Assembly (NCBI RefSeq): GCF_001574435.1
Contig: NZ_LOCN01000019.1
Coordinates: 135,472 to 199,471 of the forward strand
Direction: 5' to 3'
From: Moritella sp. JT01
Lineage (GTDB): Bacteria; Pseudomonadota; Gammaproteobacteria; Enterobacterales; Moritellaceae
Length of the DNA stretch: 64,000 bases
Shown: in pieces, positions 9,837 through 20,201 of the stretch
Numbering within the stretch: position 1 is the first letter of the stretch
Layout of the letters: every line of letters starts with the position of its first letter
Program-made: the position numbers and the translations under genes
The notes under the pieces: model-generated
Told to the model about the DNA's origin: nothing
What the model saw: the letters and a program-made list of their open reading frames with translations, nothing else
The model's database searches: none

Positions 9837-10238
9837 ATGAATGATTTTATTAAAGTGTTTTTAAATGCTCGTAGCCTACGCGCTGTAACAAAAGAATTAA
9901 GCGTTGTCCAACTTGAAGATGTTTTAATTAAATTCACAAAAATTGTTGAAGATAGAAAAGAATCTGAAGCCGCTGAATTAGAAAAACAGCAAGAAAAACA
10001 AGCAATGATGAACGAAATATTATTACAACTGAAAGAAAACGGTATCAGCCCTGAAGAATTAATGAATTTAACCGATTCAACATCTGAGAAAACGAAGACT
10101 AAACGTGGTCCTCGCCCTGCAAAATACGCTTATGAGCTAAATGGCGAAACGAAAACATGGACAGGCCAAGGTCGTATGCCATTACCACTTCAAGAAATGA
10201 TGAATGAGAAAGGTTCAATTGAAGAATTCTTAATATAG
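9837..10238 (+). CDS. hns: H-NS family nucleoid-associated protein
   Basis: A 133-residue protein with an N-terminal coiled-coil oligomerisation region (about 1-65, rich in E/K/Q), a linker, and the C-terminal AT-hook-like DNA-binding domain with TWTGQGRMP matching the H-NS signature. It binds and silences AT-rich DNA. The ATG follows AGGTACTAATT. A HIT protein gene begins 12 bp after its stop. The large AT-rich cassette block downstream in this window is the kind of DNA H-NS would be expected to coat (inference). Confidence 0.9.
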   Translation: MNDFIKVFLNARSLRAVTKELSVVQLEDVLIKFTKIVEDRKESEAAELEKQQEKQAMMNEILLQLKENGISPEELMNLTDSTSEKTKTKRGPRPAKYAYELNGETKTWTGQGRMPLPLQEMMNEKGSIEEFLI

Positions 10239-10250
10239 AGAGACTTTCGC

Positions 10251-10682
10251 GTGACTCAATTTTTATTACACCCACAACTTGCTGCTGATAGCACCTTAGT
10301 GGGTGAGTTCCCGCTATGCCAAGTACTGTTAGCAAACGACGGTAATTTCCCGTGGTTAATTTTAGTACCTAAAGTTAATGGCATCACTGAATTTCATGAA
10401 TTAACGGACGAACAGCAGACTCAATTTTTAATTGAATCAAATACAGTAAGTCGGTTATTAAAAGATGAGCTAAGTGCAGATAAAATAAATATCGCAGCAT
10501 TAGGGAATATGGTACCGCAATTACATATTCATCATGTTGCGCGTTTTAAAGAAGATGCTTGCTGGCCAAAACCTATTTGGGGTCAACTCCCCCCAATAAG
10601 CAGAACACCACAGCAAGCAGCCCAGCTGATAACGATGATATCAACTACGCTGAAAGCTGGATTTATCAGCGAATCAAATTAA
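10251..10682 (+). CDS. HIT-domain protein
   Basis: A 143-residue histidine-triad family protein (nucleotide hydrolase/transferase superfamily) with LHIHHVARF near residue 88, the core of the HxHxHxx motif (the third histidine position is shifted). A GTG start at 10251 with AGAGAG upstream. It follows hns closely, so the two may be co-transcribed; its 3' end overlaps the convergent galE by 4 bp. Confidence 0.8.
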   Translation: MTQFLLHPQLAADSTLVGEFPLCQVLLANDGNFPWLILVPKVNGITEFHELTDEQQTQFLIESNTVSRLLKDELSADKINIAALGNMVPQLHIHHVARFKEDACWPKPIWGQLPPISRTPQQAAQLITMISTTLKAGFISESN

Positions 10683-11695
10683 TCCTTGGTATAACCATTC
10701 GGGTTATTTGATTGCCAGCGCCAAGTGTCAACCGTCATGTCTGATACTTGGCGTGTTGCTTTCCAACCGAGTTCTCGTTCAGCTAGATCTGTCGCAGCAT
10801 AACATTGCGCAATATCCCCTTCACGTCTCGGTGCAATTTTATAAGCTATTTTCTTACCAGAAGCCTGTTCAAATGCTTTCACCATTTCTAATACACTATA
10901 ACCTTGCCCCGTTCCTAAGTTATAAGTCACTAGACCAGGGTTTGTCATTAATTTTTCTAACGCTTTTAAATGCCCTAACGCTAAATCAACGACATGGATA
11001 TAGTCACGCACACCTGTTCCATCTGGTGTTGCATAATCATCACCGAATACGTTTAGCTCTGCTAATTTACCCACAGCTACTTGTGAAATATATGGCATCA
11101 AGTTATTGGGAATATCATTTGGATCTTCACCGATTAAACCGCTTTCGTGGGAACCAACAGGATTGAAATAACGTAAACGTGCAATATTCCAACTATTATC
11201 TGATTTATATAAATCAGCGAGGATCTCTTCAACCATTAATTTTGAACGGCCGTACGGATTCGTTGCTGATGTAGGAAAGCTTTCATCGATCGGCACTGAT
11301 GCAGGATCGCCATATACCGTTGCAGACGAACTAAATACAAAATTCTTAACGTTATTCGCAGCCATAACTTCACAAAGGTTAATCGTGGCAGCGATATTAT
11401 TACGGTAATACGTTAATGGGATTTGGTTTGATTCACCTACCGCTTTTAAACCGGCAAAGTGAATAACAGACGAGATCGTATGTTTGGTAAATATTTGCGT
11501 TAACAAATTTGAATCTAATACATCGCCACAATAAAAAGTGATCTCTTTATCTGTAATTGCACGAACACGATTTAATGACTCTTCACTCGAATTAGATAAG
11601 TTATCGATAACGACAACATCTTGCCCTGCGGTTAATAACTCTAAAACTGTATGACTACCAATATATCCGGCACCACCTGTCACTAAAATTGCCAT
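10679..11695 (-). CDS. galE: UDP-glucose 4-epimerase
   Basis: A 338-residue short-chain dehydrogenase-type epimerase that interconverts UDP-glucose and UDP-galactose using bound NAD. Features: N-terminal [10 protein letters not shown] nucleotide-binding motif, SSSATVYG, and the catalytic YGRSK (YxxxK) near residue 149. Full length for GalE. The ATG is preceded by AAGGAG. No gal operon partners are adjacent, so it probably serves envelope polysaccharide synthesis. Confidence 0.95.
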   Translation of the reverse strand: MAILVTGGAGYIGSHTVLELLTAGQDVVVIDNLSNSSEESLNRVRAITDKEITFYCGDVLDSNLLTQIFTKHTISSVIHFAGLKAVGESNQIPLTYYRNNIAATINLCEVMAANNVKNFVFSSSATVYGDPASVPIDESFPTSATNPYGRSKLMVEEILADLYKSDNSWNIARLRYFNPVGSHESGLIGEDPNDIPNNLMPYISQVAVGKLAELNVFGDDYATPDGTGVRDYIHVVDLALGHLKALEKLMTNPGLVTYNLGTGQGYSVLEMVKAFEQASGKKIAYKIAPRREGDIAQCYAATDLAERELGWKATRQVSDMTVDTWRWQSNNPNGYTKD

Positions 11696-11786
11696 TCGAA
11701 CTCCTTCTTAAGAACATAAAAAATATAACAAAATTGAATTAATTACTATTAAGTACCATTATTTATAAAAACACAATAAATAGTGG

Positions 11787-12026
11787 TTACCCTTCATTAT
11801 TTAAATATACCGATGGACGCTTCAATAATGGCGCTAGCATCGATTCAAGCCCATTTAACTTTACTTCGTATATTAGCGCAAGTTGTTGCCCTAACCTAGA
11901 ATCAGGAAAGCCATTACTGTGAAACCAAACTAAATAAGGTTCAGGTAATTCAAGTAACAAGCGCCCCCGATATTTACCAAACGGCATTTCTGTGTTGATT
12001 GCTTCAATTAACTGTTGTTGTGACAT
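11787..12026 (-). CDS. DUF3820 family small protein
   Basis: A 79-residue protein with MPFGKYRGRLLLELPEPYLVWF, the signature of the DUF3820 family, common in marine gammaproteobacteria and sometimes labelled a putative quorum-sensing-regulated virulence factor. The biochemical role is unknown. Stand-alone gene between galE and tapT. Confidence 0.75.
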   Translation of the reverse strand: MSQQQLIEAINTEMPFGKYRGRLLLELPEPYLVWFHSNGFPDSRLGQQLALIYEVKLNGLESMLAPLLKRPSVYLNNEG

Positions 12027-12145
12027 ATAAGATCCATATTAACGAATGATTTAGTGCACGTTTACTCACGTTGCAACAAGGTAATGTTAAACATCACACC
12101 ATTAAATTATTTATCTGACTTACTGCTCGACTTATTCGTTCAAAT

Positions 12146-12793
12146 CTATTTATAATTTTTATTAAATAAACCCGCTGGCATCTGCGCAATTTGAAAATTA
12201 ATCATATATTCAAATGCAGTCAGCAAAGGCTGATATTTTACTTTATCTTTTTCTAACGTTGAAAGTAATAAGTAACCGGCTTCAACTGTCGATAACCCCC
12301 CTTCGATCGAGGTTTGTCTAATTGTATATTGGCTTTCTTCTTCACCGCTCAATCGTACAGCAGGTATACCCTGTAAATTTATTGATGTTTGATACATTTT
12401 AAATGCTTTACGCCATGTGCCATCCAATAAAATAAACGTGCGCTTCATGTTATTTTGTATCACTGCACTGTTACTATCCATATTACTGTTTTCTATAAGG
12501 CTCAGTCCCTCCACATTAATACTGTCTTCACTTGGGTAGAGTAAATAACATTGTCGGGTTAGATCGTTTAATATGTCATTTAACTGAGTATTATCAGTAA
12601 AGTTCTCACCAATTATAATTTGACATTGTGGCAATGAAAGATTGAGAATACGGGCAGTTCCGATCGCATTTTTAACTTCACCTGGGTGTTGTAATATAAT
12701 TAATTCAATATCAGAATCAATCATTGTTATGTGCTGACATATACAGGCTGCTAATGCTTTATCACATACAGTACATTTTTTTCTTTTACTCAC
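12146..12793 (-). CDS. tapT: tRNA-uridine aminocarboxypropyltransferase (DTW domain)
   Basis: A 215-residue DTW-domain protein. The N-terminal CTVCDKALAACIC is the usual zinc-binding cysteine cluster, and LLDGTWRKA near residue 130 is the catalytic DTW-type motif (here DGTW). The family transfers the aminocarboxypropyl group of SAM to uridine 47 of tRNA (acp3U). A GTG start with AGGTTT upstream. Divergent from the rhombosortase gene with 31 bp between starts. Confidence 0.85.
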   Translation of the reverse strand: MSKRKKCTVCDKALAACICQHITMIDSDIELIILQHPGEVKNAIGTARILNLSLPQCQIIIGENFTDNTQLNDILNDLTRQCYLLYPSEDSINVEGLSLIENSNMDSNSAVIQNNMKRTFILLDGTWRKAFKMYQTSINLQGIPAVRLSGEEESQYTIRQTSIEGGLSTVEAGYLLLSTLEKDKVKYQPLLTAFEYMINFQIAQMPAGLFNKNYK

Positions 12794-12824
12794 GACAAAC
12801 CTAAATATTATGGATTGATAAGAT

Positions 12825-13403
12825 ATGCTAATTCAACATAGATGGCTAAGCTGGCTGATTCTCGGGCTGTTATGCCTCATTATTTATGCCTTGTCCACCG
12901 AAAATATAATCGCCTTAGATTATAACAGGGAATTGATTCTCGATGGTGAATTCTGGCGTTTAATCACGGGGAATTTTAATCATACAAATATCTATCATAT
13001 CCTGTTAAACGTCAGTGCGTTGGCTGTTATTAGCGGGCTACATTACCGTTATTATAGTGCGACGGCTTACCTAAGCTTAATTTTGATCTTATCCATTGGC
13101 GTTGGCGCGGGTATATTCTGGCTCTCACCTAGCACGTATTTATATGTCGGTTTATCGGGTATATTGCATGGGATTATCATTGTCGGCGCGATTATTGACG
13201 TGACGAAACGGTATTATTCCGGTTATGTTTTAATTGCAGGCACAATTATCAAAATCATCAATGAACAATTTTTCAATAGCCCGATAGAGATGAGTAAGTT
13301 AATTCAAGCTCAAGTACTCACCGAGGCACACCTGTATGGTCTTGTAACAGGATTAATCATTGCCCCACTGTTTGTTTATCTAAATAAAAAAAAGAGCGCC
13401 TGA
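12825..13403 (+). CDS. rrtA: Rhombosortase (rhomboid-family intramembrane protease)
   Basis: A 192-residue protein with about six membrane segments and the rhomboid catalytic serine motif GLSGILHG near residue 110, followed by a conserved late histidine (EAHLYGLVTG near 168). The short length and HG after GxSG fit the rhombosortase subfamily, which trims proteins bearing a C-terminal GlyGly-CTERM anchor. No GlyGly-CTERM substrate is seen in this window. Its stop codon lies within the hairpin of the convergent pyrF terminator. Confidence 0.85.
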   Translation: MLIQHRWLSWLILGLLCLIIYALSTENIIALDYNRELILDGEFWRLITGNFNHTNIYHILLNVSALAVISGLHYRYYSATAYLSLILILSIGVGAGIFWLSPSTYLYVGLSGILHGIIIVGAIIDVTKRYYSGYVLIAGTIIKIINEQFFNSPIEMSKLIQAQVLTEAHLYGLVTGLIIAPLFVYLNKKKSA

Positions 13404-13410
13404 GCGCTCT
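13384..13410 (-). terminator. pyrF terminator
   Basis: On the minus strand AAGAGCGC pairs with GCGCTCTT around a 4-base loop, followed by a long T-run. It overlaps the 3' end of rrtA on the other strand. Confidence 0.85.
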
Positions 13411-13439
13411 TATAGAGATATATTGAATCAAAGCAGAAT

Positions 13440-14141
13440 TTAGCTCGCTAAACTTTCATTAATGTCAGTTAACACTTGCATTGGTGATTCAGCTTGTGTA
13501 ATTGGTCGACCGATAACTAAGTAATCTGAACCAGCAGTAACCGCTTCAACAGGTGTCATTATACGGCGTTGATCACCCGCAGCACTACCTGCAGGGCGAA
13601 TACCTGGCGTGATCAATAGGAAAGAATCGCCCAATTCTTTTTTCAGCATTGATGCTTCTTGTGAAGAACAAACTACACCGTCTAAGCCACTTTTTTGTGT
13701 TAGCGTCGCTAAACGGATAACCTGTTCAGCGGGTGTAATATTAACACCCATTTGTGCGAGATCTTCTTGTTCCATACTTGTTAATACAGTAACAGCAATC
13801 AGAATCGGTGCTTTATCGCCATAAGGCACAAGCGCTGTTTTTGCCGCTTCCATCATACGTTGACCACCACAAGCATGTACATTCACCATCCACACGCCCA
13901 ACTCTGCAGCGGCGGCAACAGCTTTCGCCACTGTATTCGGAATATCATGAAACTTAAGGTCTAAAAACACATCAAAATCACGTGCAACTAATTTTCGAAC
14001 AAATTCTGGTCCAAATAACGTGAACATTTCTTTGCCGACTTTTAGGCGACATTGGCTAGGATTGATTTTATCAACAAAATTCAATGCACTTGCTTCATCA
14101 GCATAATCAAGTGCGACGACTACTTTACTCTCTTGCAACAT
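13440..14141 (-). CDS. pyrF: Orotidine 5'-phosphate decarboxylase
   Basis: A 233-residue OMP decarboxylase, the last step of UMP synthesis. [11 protein letters not shown] carries the catalytic Asp-Lys-Asp cluster, and the phosphate-binding VIGRPIT is near the C-terminus. The ATG at 14141 is preferred because TAGGAAAAAAT lies just upstream; an in-frame ATG at 14168 would add nine residues. Follows lapB on the same strand, the usual gammaproteobacterial neighbourhood. Confidence 0.95.
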   Translation of the reverse strand: MLQESKVVVALDYADEASALNFVDKINPSQCRLKVGKEMFTLFGPEFVRKLVARDFDVFLDLKFHDIPNTVAKAVAAAAELGVWMVNVHACGGQRMMEAAKTALVPYGDKAPILIAVTVLTSMEQEDLAQMGVNITPAEQVIRLATLTQKSGLDGVVCSSQEASMLKKELGDSFLLITPGIRPAGSAAGDQRRIMTPVEAVTAGSDYLVIGRPITQAESPMQVLTDINESLAS

Positions 14142-14197
14142 ATTTTTTCCTAGGTCCGAGTTACTCATTATCGTATTACAAATTTGTTCTATCTACA

Positions 14198-15367
14198 CTA
14201 TTCGCCATCTAAACCTCGAATAGGTTTCACACTGCCCCAACGCTTACACGATGGACAATGCCAGTATATTCGTTTAGTACTAAAACCACATTTACTGCAT
14301 CGATAAATAGGCTTCAACTTAAGCTGTTCACCAACAAGGCTACGTAACATAGCTAAACTTTCTTTTGCCTTACCTTCTTCTGCAGCCTGTTCTTGGTATT
14401 GCATTAGATGATAAAAGCCTTTCATCGTTGGGGTGCGAACAATTTGATTTAATATCAGTTTTTCGGCGGGCTCTAATCCCACACTGTTCACTGTAAAATC
14501 AGCTAATGCAATCGCAACACTAATACCCGCTTTATTATTTTGGGCGTCATTAAGGAAGTGAATAAAACCTTCTTCATTATTAATTTCAGTGTAACAATCT
14601 CTTAGTTTCTGTAAAATCTCGGTGACAAAATCGATGTCCTGAGCCATTACATGCTCAAGCCAGACAATGGCCTTTTTATAATCGCCTTGCTCAATGTAAA
14701 AATCAGCCAGCATGATACTAGCTCTGACACATTGCTTATCATATTGTAAGGCTTTTTTAAGACCCGCTAAACGCTTTTTAGGCTCATTCACTAATGATGC
14801 AGAGGCCGCTAGCGCACAATAAAAATGAGCCACTTTACGTTCAACTTTCGTATCACCCATTTTCTTTAATTTAATTCCAATCGCAATGGCTTGTTCCCAC
14901 TCCTTGGTCTGTTCGTAAATAACCATAAGTTGTAATAAAGCGGTTTGGCGGTGATCAGGTTCATCAATCAATTTCAAAAATAATTCTTCAGCGCGATCAA
15001 CCAAACCCGCGGCAAGATAATCACGCGCAAGTTGTAATAATGCAAGGCTACGCTGTTCATGCGTTAATGAAGGCCGTGCAATTAAATTTTGGTGGATCTT
15101 AATTGCACGTTGTACTTCACCACGTTGGCGGAATAAATTACCGAGCGCCAAATGCGTATCGATCGTTTCATTATCAACATCAAGTAAATCAATAAATAAA
15201 TCTACCGCTTTATCAGGTTGGTCTGATAATAAAAAGTTAAGCCCCGTCACATACTCTCTAGACATGGTATGTTGCTTATCTTGTTGTAAATAGCGGCCAT
15301 TTCTTCTACCCATATACCAGCCATACGCGGCGGCAACAGGAAGTAAAAGAAATAAAAGTTCAAACAT
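14198..15367 (-). CDS. lapB: LPS assembly protein LapB (YciM)
   Basis: A 389-residue protein with an N-terminal membrane anchor, tandem TPR repeats over most of its length, and a C-terminal rubredoxin-like zinc site (CSKCGF ... CPSCKRWG). LapB adapts LpxC to FtsH proteolysis and so sets lipopolysaccharide synthesis. Follows lapA by 8 bp, the conserved pair. Confidence 0.93.
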   Translation of the reverse strand: MFELLFLLLPVAAAYGWYMGRRNGRYLQQDKQHTMSREYVTGLNFLLSDQPDKAVDLFIDLLDVDNETIDTHLALGNLFRQRGEVQRAIKIHQNLIARPSLTHEQRSLALLQLARDYLAAGLVDRAEELFLKLIDEPDHRQTALLQLMVIYEQTKEWEQAIAIGIKLKKMGDTKVERKVAHFYCALAASASLVNEPKKRLAGLKKALQYDKQCVRASIMLADFYIEQGDYKKAIVWLEHVMAQDIDFVTEILQKLRDCYTEINNEEGFIHFLNDAQNNKAGISVAIALADFTVNSVGLEPAEKLILNQIVRTPTMKGFYHLMQYQEQAAEEGKAKESLAMLRSLVGEQLKLKPIYRCSKCGFSTKRIYWHCPSCKRWGSVKPIRGLDGE

Positions 15368-15375
15368 ACAGTAAA

Positions 15376-15663
15376 TTAACCTTTAATGTCAGCAGCACGT
15401 AATCGTTCAAGCTCTGTAACTTGACGTTTTGATTTACGTTTTAATTTCGACAGTGATAATTTTAATTTCATTAACAACAGCCCCATACACATACCAGCCA
15501 CGACTAAACCAGAAACGAATGCACCAACAAGCAGAGAAGATAATTTAAATGAATCTAGCGCAATTAGGTAATTAAAATCAACTAACTGATCGTTGCTCGA
15601 AGCAAATGCTGCAGCAAGCGCCAGTGTGCAAGCGATAATAATAAAAAAGATAAATGATTTCAT
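15376..15663 (-). CDS. lapA: LapA family inner-membrane protein
   Basis: A 95-residue protein with two membrane helices and a basic, coiled C-terminal tail (KLKLSLSKLKRKSKRQ), as in LapA (YciS). The ATG at 15663 is supported by AGAGG upstream and the family N-terminus; an ATG 15 codons earlier is unlikely. Operon partner of lapB. Confidence 0.88.
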   Translation of the reverse strand: MKSFIFFIIIACTLALAAAFASSNDQLVDFNYLIALDSFKLSSLLVGAFVSGLVVAGMCMGLLLMKLKLSLSKLKRKSKRQVTELERLRAADIKG

Positions 15664-15771
15664 CGACGACCTCTGTGATATAAATAGCAATAAAGGGATT
15701 ATCGCCAATTAATGAGCCAAGTGCTAGTAATATATGGTGTAATCCATAAACTATGGGTCAGTGTGAAAAAA

Positions 15772-15809
15772 AAGCAAAAAAAAACGACACACCTAAGTAT
15801 GTCGTTTTT
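15772..15809 (-). terminator. ihfB terminator
   Basis: On the minus strand AAAACGACA pairs with TGTCGTTTT, followed by a T-rich tract downstream of the ihfB stop. Confidence 0.85.
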
Positions 15810-15823
15810 ACAAGTATCAACGG

Positions 15824-16108
15824 CTATAAAGAAGCGTTAACACGATCTCGAAGTTCTTTACCAGGTTTGAAATGAGGTACATATTTCCCCTCTAATTCAA
15901 CCTTTTCACCTGATTTAGGATTGCGCCCAATTCGAGGTTCACGGTAATGTAGAGAAAAACTTCCAAAACCCCGAATTTCAATTCGATCACCAGTTGCTAA
16001 AGTATCTACCATCTGATCAAGTATAGCTTTCACAGATAATTCAACATCTTTAGTCGCCAGCTGCGAATTTGCAGTGCAAAGACGTTCGATTAGTTCTGAT
16101 TTTGTCAT
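15824..16108 (-). CDS. ihfB: Integration host factor beta subunit
   Basis: A 94-residue HU/IHF family protein. [10 protein letters not shown] is the arm region and GFGSFSL the dimer core; the [10 protein letters not shown] start is typical of IhfB. It forms a heterodimer with IhfA that bends DNA. The ATG has GGAG at proper spacing. Downstream of rpsA as in most gammaproteobacteria. Confidence 0.95.
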   Translation of the reverse strand: MTKSELIERLCTANSQLATKDVELSVKAILDQMVDTLATGDRIEIRGFGSFSLHYREPRIGRNPKSGEKVELEGKYVPHFKPGKELRDRVNASL

Positions 16109-16137
16109 ATAATCTCCATTAAGAATATTGCCGACAT

Positions 16138-16170
16138 CGTACTAATGAGGGATGAATAAACATCCCTCAG
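16138..16170 (-). terminator. Hairpin after rpsA
   Basis: GAGGGATG pairs with CATCCCTC between rpsA and ihfB. There is no T-tract, so it may be an RNA-stability or attenuator hairpin rather than a full terminator. Confidence 0.45.
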
Positions 16171-16175
16171 GCTAA

Positions 16176-17843
16176 TTATTTGCCTTTAGCAGCTTTAAAT
16201 GCTTCTTCCATAGCAGAAAGACCAGACTCTTGCGGTTGGCTGTTTACACTAGCCATTGCTTCTTTCTCGTCAGCTTCATCTTTAGCTTTGATTGAAAGAC
16301 TAATTACGCGGTTTTTACGATCAACACCAACATATTTAGCTTCAAGTTTTTCGCCTACAGATAATACTAAGCTTGCGTCTTCGATACGGTCACGAGAGAT
16401 ATCGCCAACACGGATGTAACCTTCAACACCTTTAGCTAGTTCAATTGTCGCGCCTTTAGCGTCAACAGAAGAAACTGTACCATTAACAATAGCATTCTTC
16501 TTGTTATTCGCTAGGTATTCGTTGAACGGGTCTTCATCAATTTGCTTGATACCTAAAGAAATACGTTCACGCTCTGGGTCTACTTGTAGAACTACAGCTG
16601 TGATTTCGTCGCCTTTTTTGTACTCGCGAACTGCTTCTTCACCAGTAGCATCCCAAGAGATGTCTGAAAGATGAACTAGACCGTCGATGCCGCCGTCAAG
16701 ACCGATGAAGATACCGAAATCTGTAATAGATTTGATCTTACCAGTAACTTGCTCGCCTTTGATACGTGAAGTTGAGAAGTTTTCCCAAGGATTAGCAATA
16801 CATTGCTTAAGACCTAGAGAGATACGACGACGTTCTTCGTCGATATCAAGAACCATAACTTCAACAGAATCGCCAACGTTAACAACTTTAGAAGGGTGGA
16901 TATTTTTGTTAGTCCAATCCATTTCTGAAACGTGAACTAGACCTTCAACGCCTTCTTCGATTTCAACGAAACAACCGTAGTCAGTTAGGTTCGTAACTTT
17001 ACCCGTAAGCTTAGTGCTTTCAGGGTAACGTTTCGCGATAGCTACCCATGGATCTTCACCAAGCTGTTTAAGGCCTAGAGATACACGTGTACGTTCACGA
17101 TCGAATTTAAGAACTTTAACATTGATTTCGTCACCAACATTAACGATTTCACTTGGGTGCTTAACGCGTTTCCAAGCCATATCAGTAATGTGTAGAAGAC
17201 CATCAACACCACCAAGATCAACGAATGCGCCATAGTCCGTAAGGTTCTTAACGATACCTTTAACTTCTTGACCTTCTTGAAGGTTAGCAAGAAGTTCTTC
17301 ACGTTCTGCACTGTTTTCAGTTTCGATAACTGCGCGACGAGAAACAACTACGTTGTTACGTTTTTGGTCAAGTTTGATTACTTTGAACTCTAACTCTTTG
17401 CCTTCAAGGTGAGTAGTGTCACGTACAGGACGAACGTCTACTAGAGAACCTGGTAAGAATGCGCGAATTGTGTTCACTTCAACCGTGAAACCACCTTTAA
17501 CTTTACCGTTGATAACACCGATAACAGTTTCTTGATCTTCGTATGCTTTTTCAAGCTGAATCCAAGACTCATGACGTTTAGCTTTTTCACGAGAAAGTTG
17601 AGTTTCACCGAAACCGTCTTCAATTGATTCTAGTGCTACATCAACTTCTTGACCAACTTCAACTTCAAGTTCGCCAGCAGCGTTCTTGAATTCTTCAGCA
17701 GGAATAGAAGATTCTGATTTAAGACCAGCGTCAACTAAAACGTAACCGTTTTCGATTGCAACAACAGTTGCTTTGATGATGCTACCAGGAGCAGCAAGTT
17801 CTTGTAGTGACTCTTCAAAGAGTAAAGCGAAAGATTCATTCAT
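16176..17843 (-). CDS. rpsA: 30S ribosomal protein S1
   Basis: A 555-residue S1 protein with six S1 RNA-binding repeats (for example [20 protein letters not shown] and [18 protein letters not shown]). It recruits mRNA to the 30S subunit. The N-terminus [13 protein letters not shown] matches the family. Follows cmk on the same strand. Confidence 0.97.
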   Translation of the reverse strand: MNESFALLFEESLQELAAPGSIIKATVVAIENGYVLVDAGLKSESSIPAEEFKNAAGELEVEVGQEVDVALESIEDGFGETQLSREKAKRHESWIQLEKAYEDQETVIGVINGKVKGGFTVEVNTIRAFLPGSLVDVRPVRDTTHLEGKELEFKVIKLDQKRNNVVVSRRAVIETENSAEREELLANLQEGQEVKGIVKNLTDYGAFVDLGGVDGLLHITDMAWKRVKHPSEIVNVGDEINVKVLKFDRERTRVSLGLKQLGEDPWVAIAKRYPESTKLTGKVTNLTDYGCFVEIEEGVEGLVHVSEMDWTNKNIHPSKVVNVGDSVEVMVLDIDEERRRISLGLKQCIANPWENFSTSRIKGEQVTGKIKSITDFGIFIGLDGGIDGLVHLSDISWDATGEEAVREYKKGDEITAVVLQVDPERERISLGIKQIDEDPFNEYLANNKKNAIVNGTVSSVDAKGATIELAKGVEGYIRVGDISRDRIEDASLVLSVGEKLEAKYVGVDRKNRVISLSIKAKDEADEKEAMASVNSQPQESGLSAMEEAFKAAKGK

Positions 17844-17965
17844 AATGAGTTATTTGTACTTATAAAACGTTCACATAAGCAATCCGGCTAATGTGGGTTG
17901 TTAATCAAAAGTCATCATCATCCTTGATGCTTGACCGCTAAATAATCGATAGAATACCGACTACT

Positions 17966-18640
17966 TTAAATTTTACCTTCTGCAAAAGCCAGCACACTAG
18001 CAACTACGTCTTCGATTGACATAGATGTCGAATCGATAACAAGCGCATCATCTGCAGGCTTTAGTGGAGCGACCAATCGGTTGCGATCTTGATGATCACG
18101 CTTCTCGATCTCCTCCAGAAGGGCTGGCATGTTAACATCGAAGCCTTTGTCTTGCAACTGATTAAACCGGCGAATGGCTCTTTCTTCAGCAGAAGCATCT
18201 AAAAATATTTTTACACTGGCATCAGTGAATACAACAGTACCCATATCACGGCCGTCGGCAATTAAGCCAGGCGCAACACGGAAGTTACGTTGACGTTGTA
18301 ACAACGCTGCGCGTACTGCCGGATATACCGCTGTACGAGAGGCTGCAAAACCCGCTTCTTCTGTACGAATTTCACGTGATACATTCTCGCCTTCAAGGAT
18401 CACTTGCAAGCCATCATCCGTTGGCACAAAACGTACATCTAAGTTTGCAGCTAATACAGTGAGTGCTTCTTCGTTGTCTAAATTCACGTTATGGTGCATC
18501 GCAGCTAAGGCTAATACACGATAAATAGCGCCACTGTCTAGTATATGCCAACCTAGCTTAGCCGCAAGTAATTGGCATAAAGTACCTTTACCAGAGCCAC
18601 TCGGCCCGTCAACTGTAATAATGGGTGCTACTGCGGTCAT
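17966..18640 (-). CDS. cmk: Cytidylate kinase
   Basis: A 224-residue CMP/dCMP kinase with the P-loop [11 protein letters not shown] near residue 10 and the [10 protein letters not shown] segment. The ATG at 18640 is chosen over one nine codons upstream because TTTGGAG lies at ideal spacing before it. In the serC-hisC-aroA-cmk-rpsA block, but a strong terminator after aroA means it needs its own promoter. Confidence 0.95.
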   Translation of the reverse strand: MTAVAPIITVDGPSGSGKGTLCQLLAAKLGWHILDSGAIYRVLALAAMHHNVNLDNEEALTVLAANLDVRFVPTDDGLQVILEGENVSREIRTEEAGFAASRTAVYPAVRAALLQRQRNFRVAPGLIADGRDMGTVVFTDASVKIFLDASAEERAIRRFNQLQDKGFDVNMPALLEEIEKRDHQDRNRLVAPLKPADDALVIDSTSMSIEDVVASVLAFAEGKI

Positions 18641-18747
18641 AAATTCTCCAAACTCGATATCTAACATACAACTTTAAACAGTACTGTATGGATCTGGCCG
18701 CGATTATAACGGATCTTCATGAAAATAGTATGAAATAATAACCGCAA

Positions 18748-18793
18748 ATAAAAAATAGCGAGGCATCACCTTATCAGTAATACCTCGCTATTT
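18748..18793 (-). terminator. aroA terminator
   Basis: AAATAGCGAGG pairs with CCTCGCTATTT, followed on the minus strand by a T-run; it lies between aroA and cmk. Confidence 0.85.
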
Positions 18794-18836
18794 AAGAACA
18801 ACACTAATAACAGCACCAAATAGGACAACGCTCAAT

Positions 18837-20120
18837 CTAAGCTTGAACTAAACCTGTAAATTGCTCGAAATAATCTGGGAACGTTTTTGATGTACAACCT
18901 GGATCATTAATCGTTACCGGGGTATCACTTAATGCGACTAATGAGAAACACATCGCCATACGGTGATCGTTATAAGTATCAATGGCAGCGTGCACTAATT
19001 GTGCAGGAGGGGTGATTTTAATGTAATCATGACCCTCTTCTACTTCTGCACCCACTTTACGTAATTCAGTCGCCATTGCCGCTAAACGGTCAGTTTCTTT
19101 CACACGCCAATTGTATACATTACGAATAACTGTTGTACCTTTTGCAAACAATGCGGTTGTCGCGATTGTCATTGCTGCATCAGGAATATGGTTCATATCC
19201 ATATCAACGGCATTTAATTCGCCCACTTCAGCTTCGATATAACTATCAGCCCAAGTGATTTTACCACCCATTGCTGCAATTACATCTGCAAACTGGATAT
19301 CACCTTGGATTGATTTTTTACCAATACCCGTTACACGGATCTTACCACCTTTAATTGCCGCTGCAGCAAGGAAATAAGACGCAGAAGAAGCATCACCTTC
19401 AACTAAGAAGTCACCCGCAGCTTGATATGTTTGCTTACCTTTAATAGTAAACGTCTGATAATTATCATGACTTACCGTTACACCAAATTGCGTCATAATG
19501 TGAAGAGTAATCTCAATATACGGTTTAGATACAAGCTCACCAACGATTTCAATCGTCGTATCATTCTCAGACAAAGGTGCAGCCATTAAGAATGCAGTCA
19601 AGAACTGGCTAGATACACTGCCGTCAATCTTAATATTACCGCCCTTTAAGCCAGTACCTTTAATCAGTAGTGGTGGGTAACCTTCATTTTTCAAATAAGT
19701 AACATCAGCGCCAGCTTGACGTAAACTGTCGACTAAGCTGCCAATTGGACGCTCTTCCATACGCGGTTCGCCGGTCAATTCAAACTCACCTTCGCTCAAG
19801 CATAACGCTGCGCATAATGGACGCATTGCCGTACCTGCGTTACCTAAAAATAACTCAAGTTTTTCTTCTACAGAAAATGCACGACCTAAGCCAGTTACTG
19901 TACAAATTGTTTTACATGTAGACAGATCATACTGCACGCCTAATTTTGTCAGTGCGTTTAACATATGACGAATATCATCACTGTCTAATAAATTTGTTAA
20001 ACGCGTTGTGCCTTCAGCCAGCGCAGCAAGTAGCAATGCACGGTTTGAAACACTTTTAGAGCCTGGTAAATTAATAGTGCCTGATACTTTACCAATTGGT
20101 TGTAATGTTAATTTTTCCAT
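18837..20120 (-). CDS. aroA: 3-phosphoshikimate 1-carboxyvinyltransferase (EPSP synthase)
   Basis: A 427-residue EPSP synthase (shikimate pathway). [20 protein letters not shown] and [13 protein letters not shown] are the two signature regions, and DHRMAM lies near the C-terminus. The ATG at 20120 ([12 protein letters not shown]) matches the usual start; a GTG four codons upstream is less likely. Same strand and order as the conserved serC-hisC-aroA set. Confidence 0.96.
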   Translation of the reverse strand: MEKLTLQPIGKVSGTINLPGSKSVSNRALLLAALAEGTTRLTNLLDSDDIRHMLNALTKLGVQYDLSTCKTICTVTGLGRAFSVEEKLELFLGNAGTAMRPLCAALCLSEGEFELTGEPRMEERPIGSLVDSLRQAGADVTYLKNEGYPPLLIKGTGLKGGNIKIDGSVSSQFLTAFLMAAPLSENDTTIEIVGELVSKPYIEITLHIMTQFGVTVSHDNYQTFTIKGKQTYQAAGDFLVEGDASSASYFLAAAAIKGGKIRVTGIGKKSIQGDIQFADVIAAMGGKITWADSYIEAEVGELNAVDMDMNHIPDAAMTIATTALFAKGTTVIRNVYNWRVKETDRLAAMATELRKVGAEVEEGHDYIKITPPAQLVHAAIDTYNDHRMAMCFSLVALSDTPVTINDPGCTSKTFPDYFEQFTGLVQA

Positions 20121-20201
20121 AAATTTATTCACTTAATTTTTAATATTTGATTCTCTACACTCTGCCTTCATTAGTATAAAACAGAGTCAGGACTGCACTT
20201 G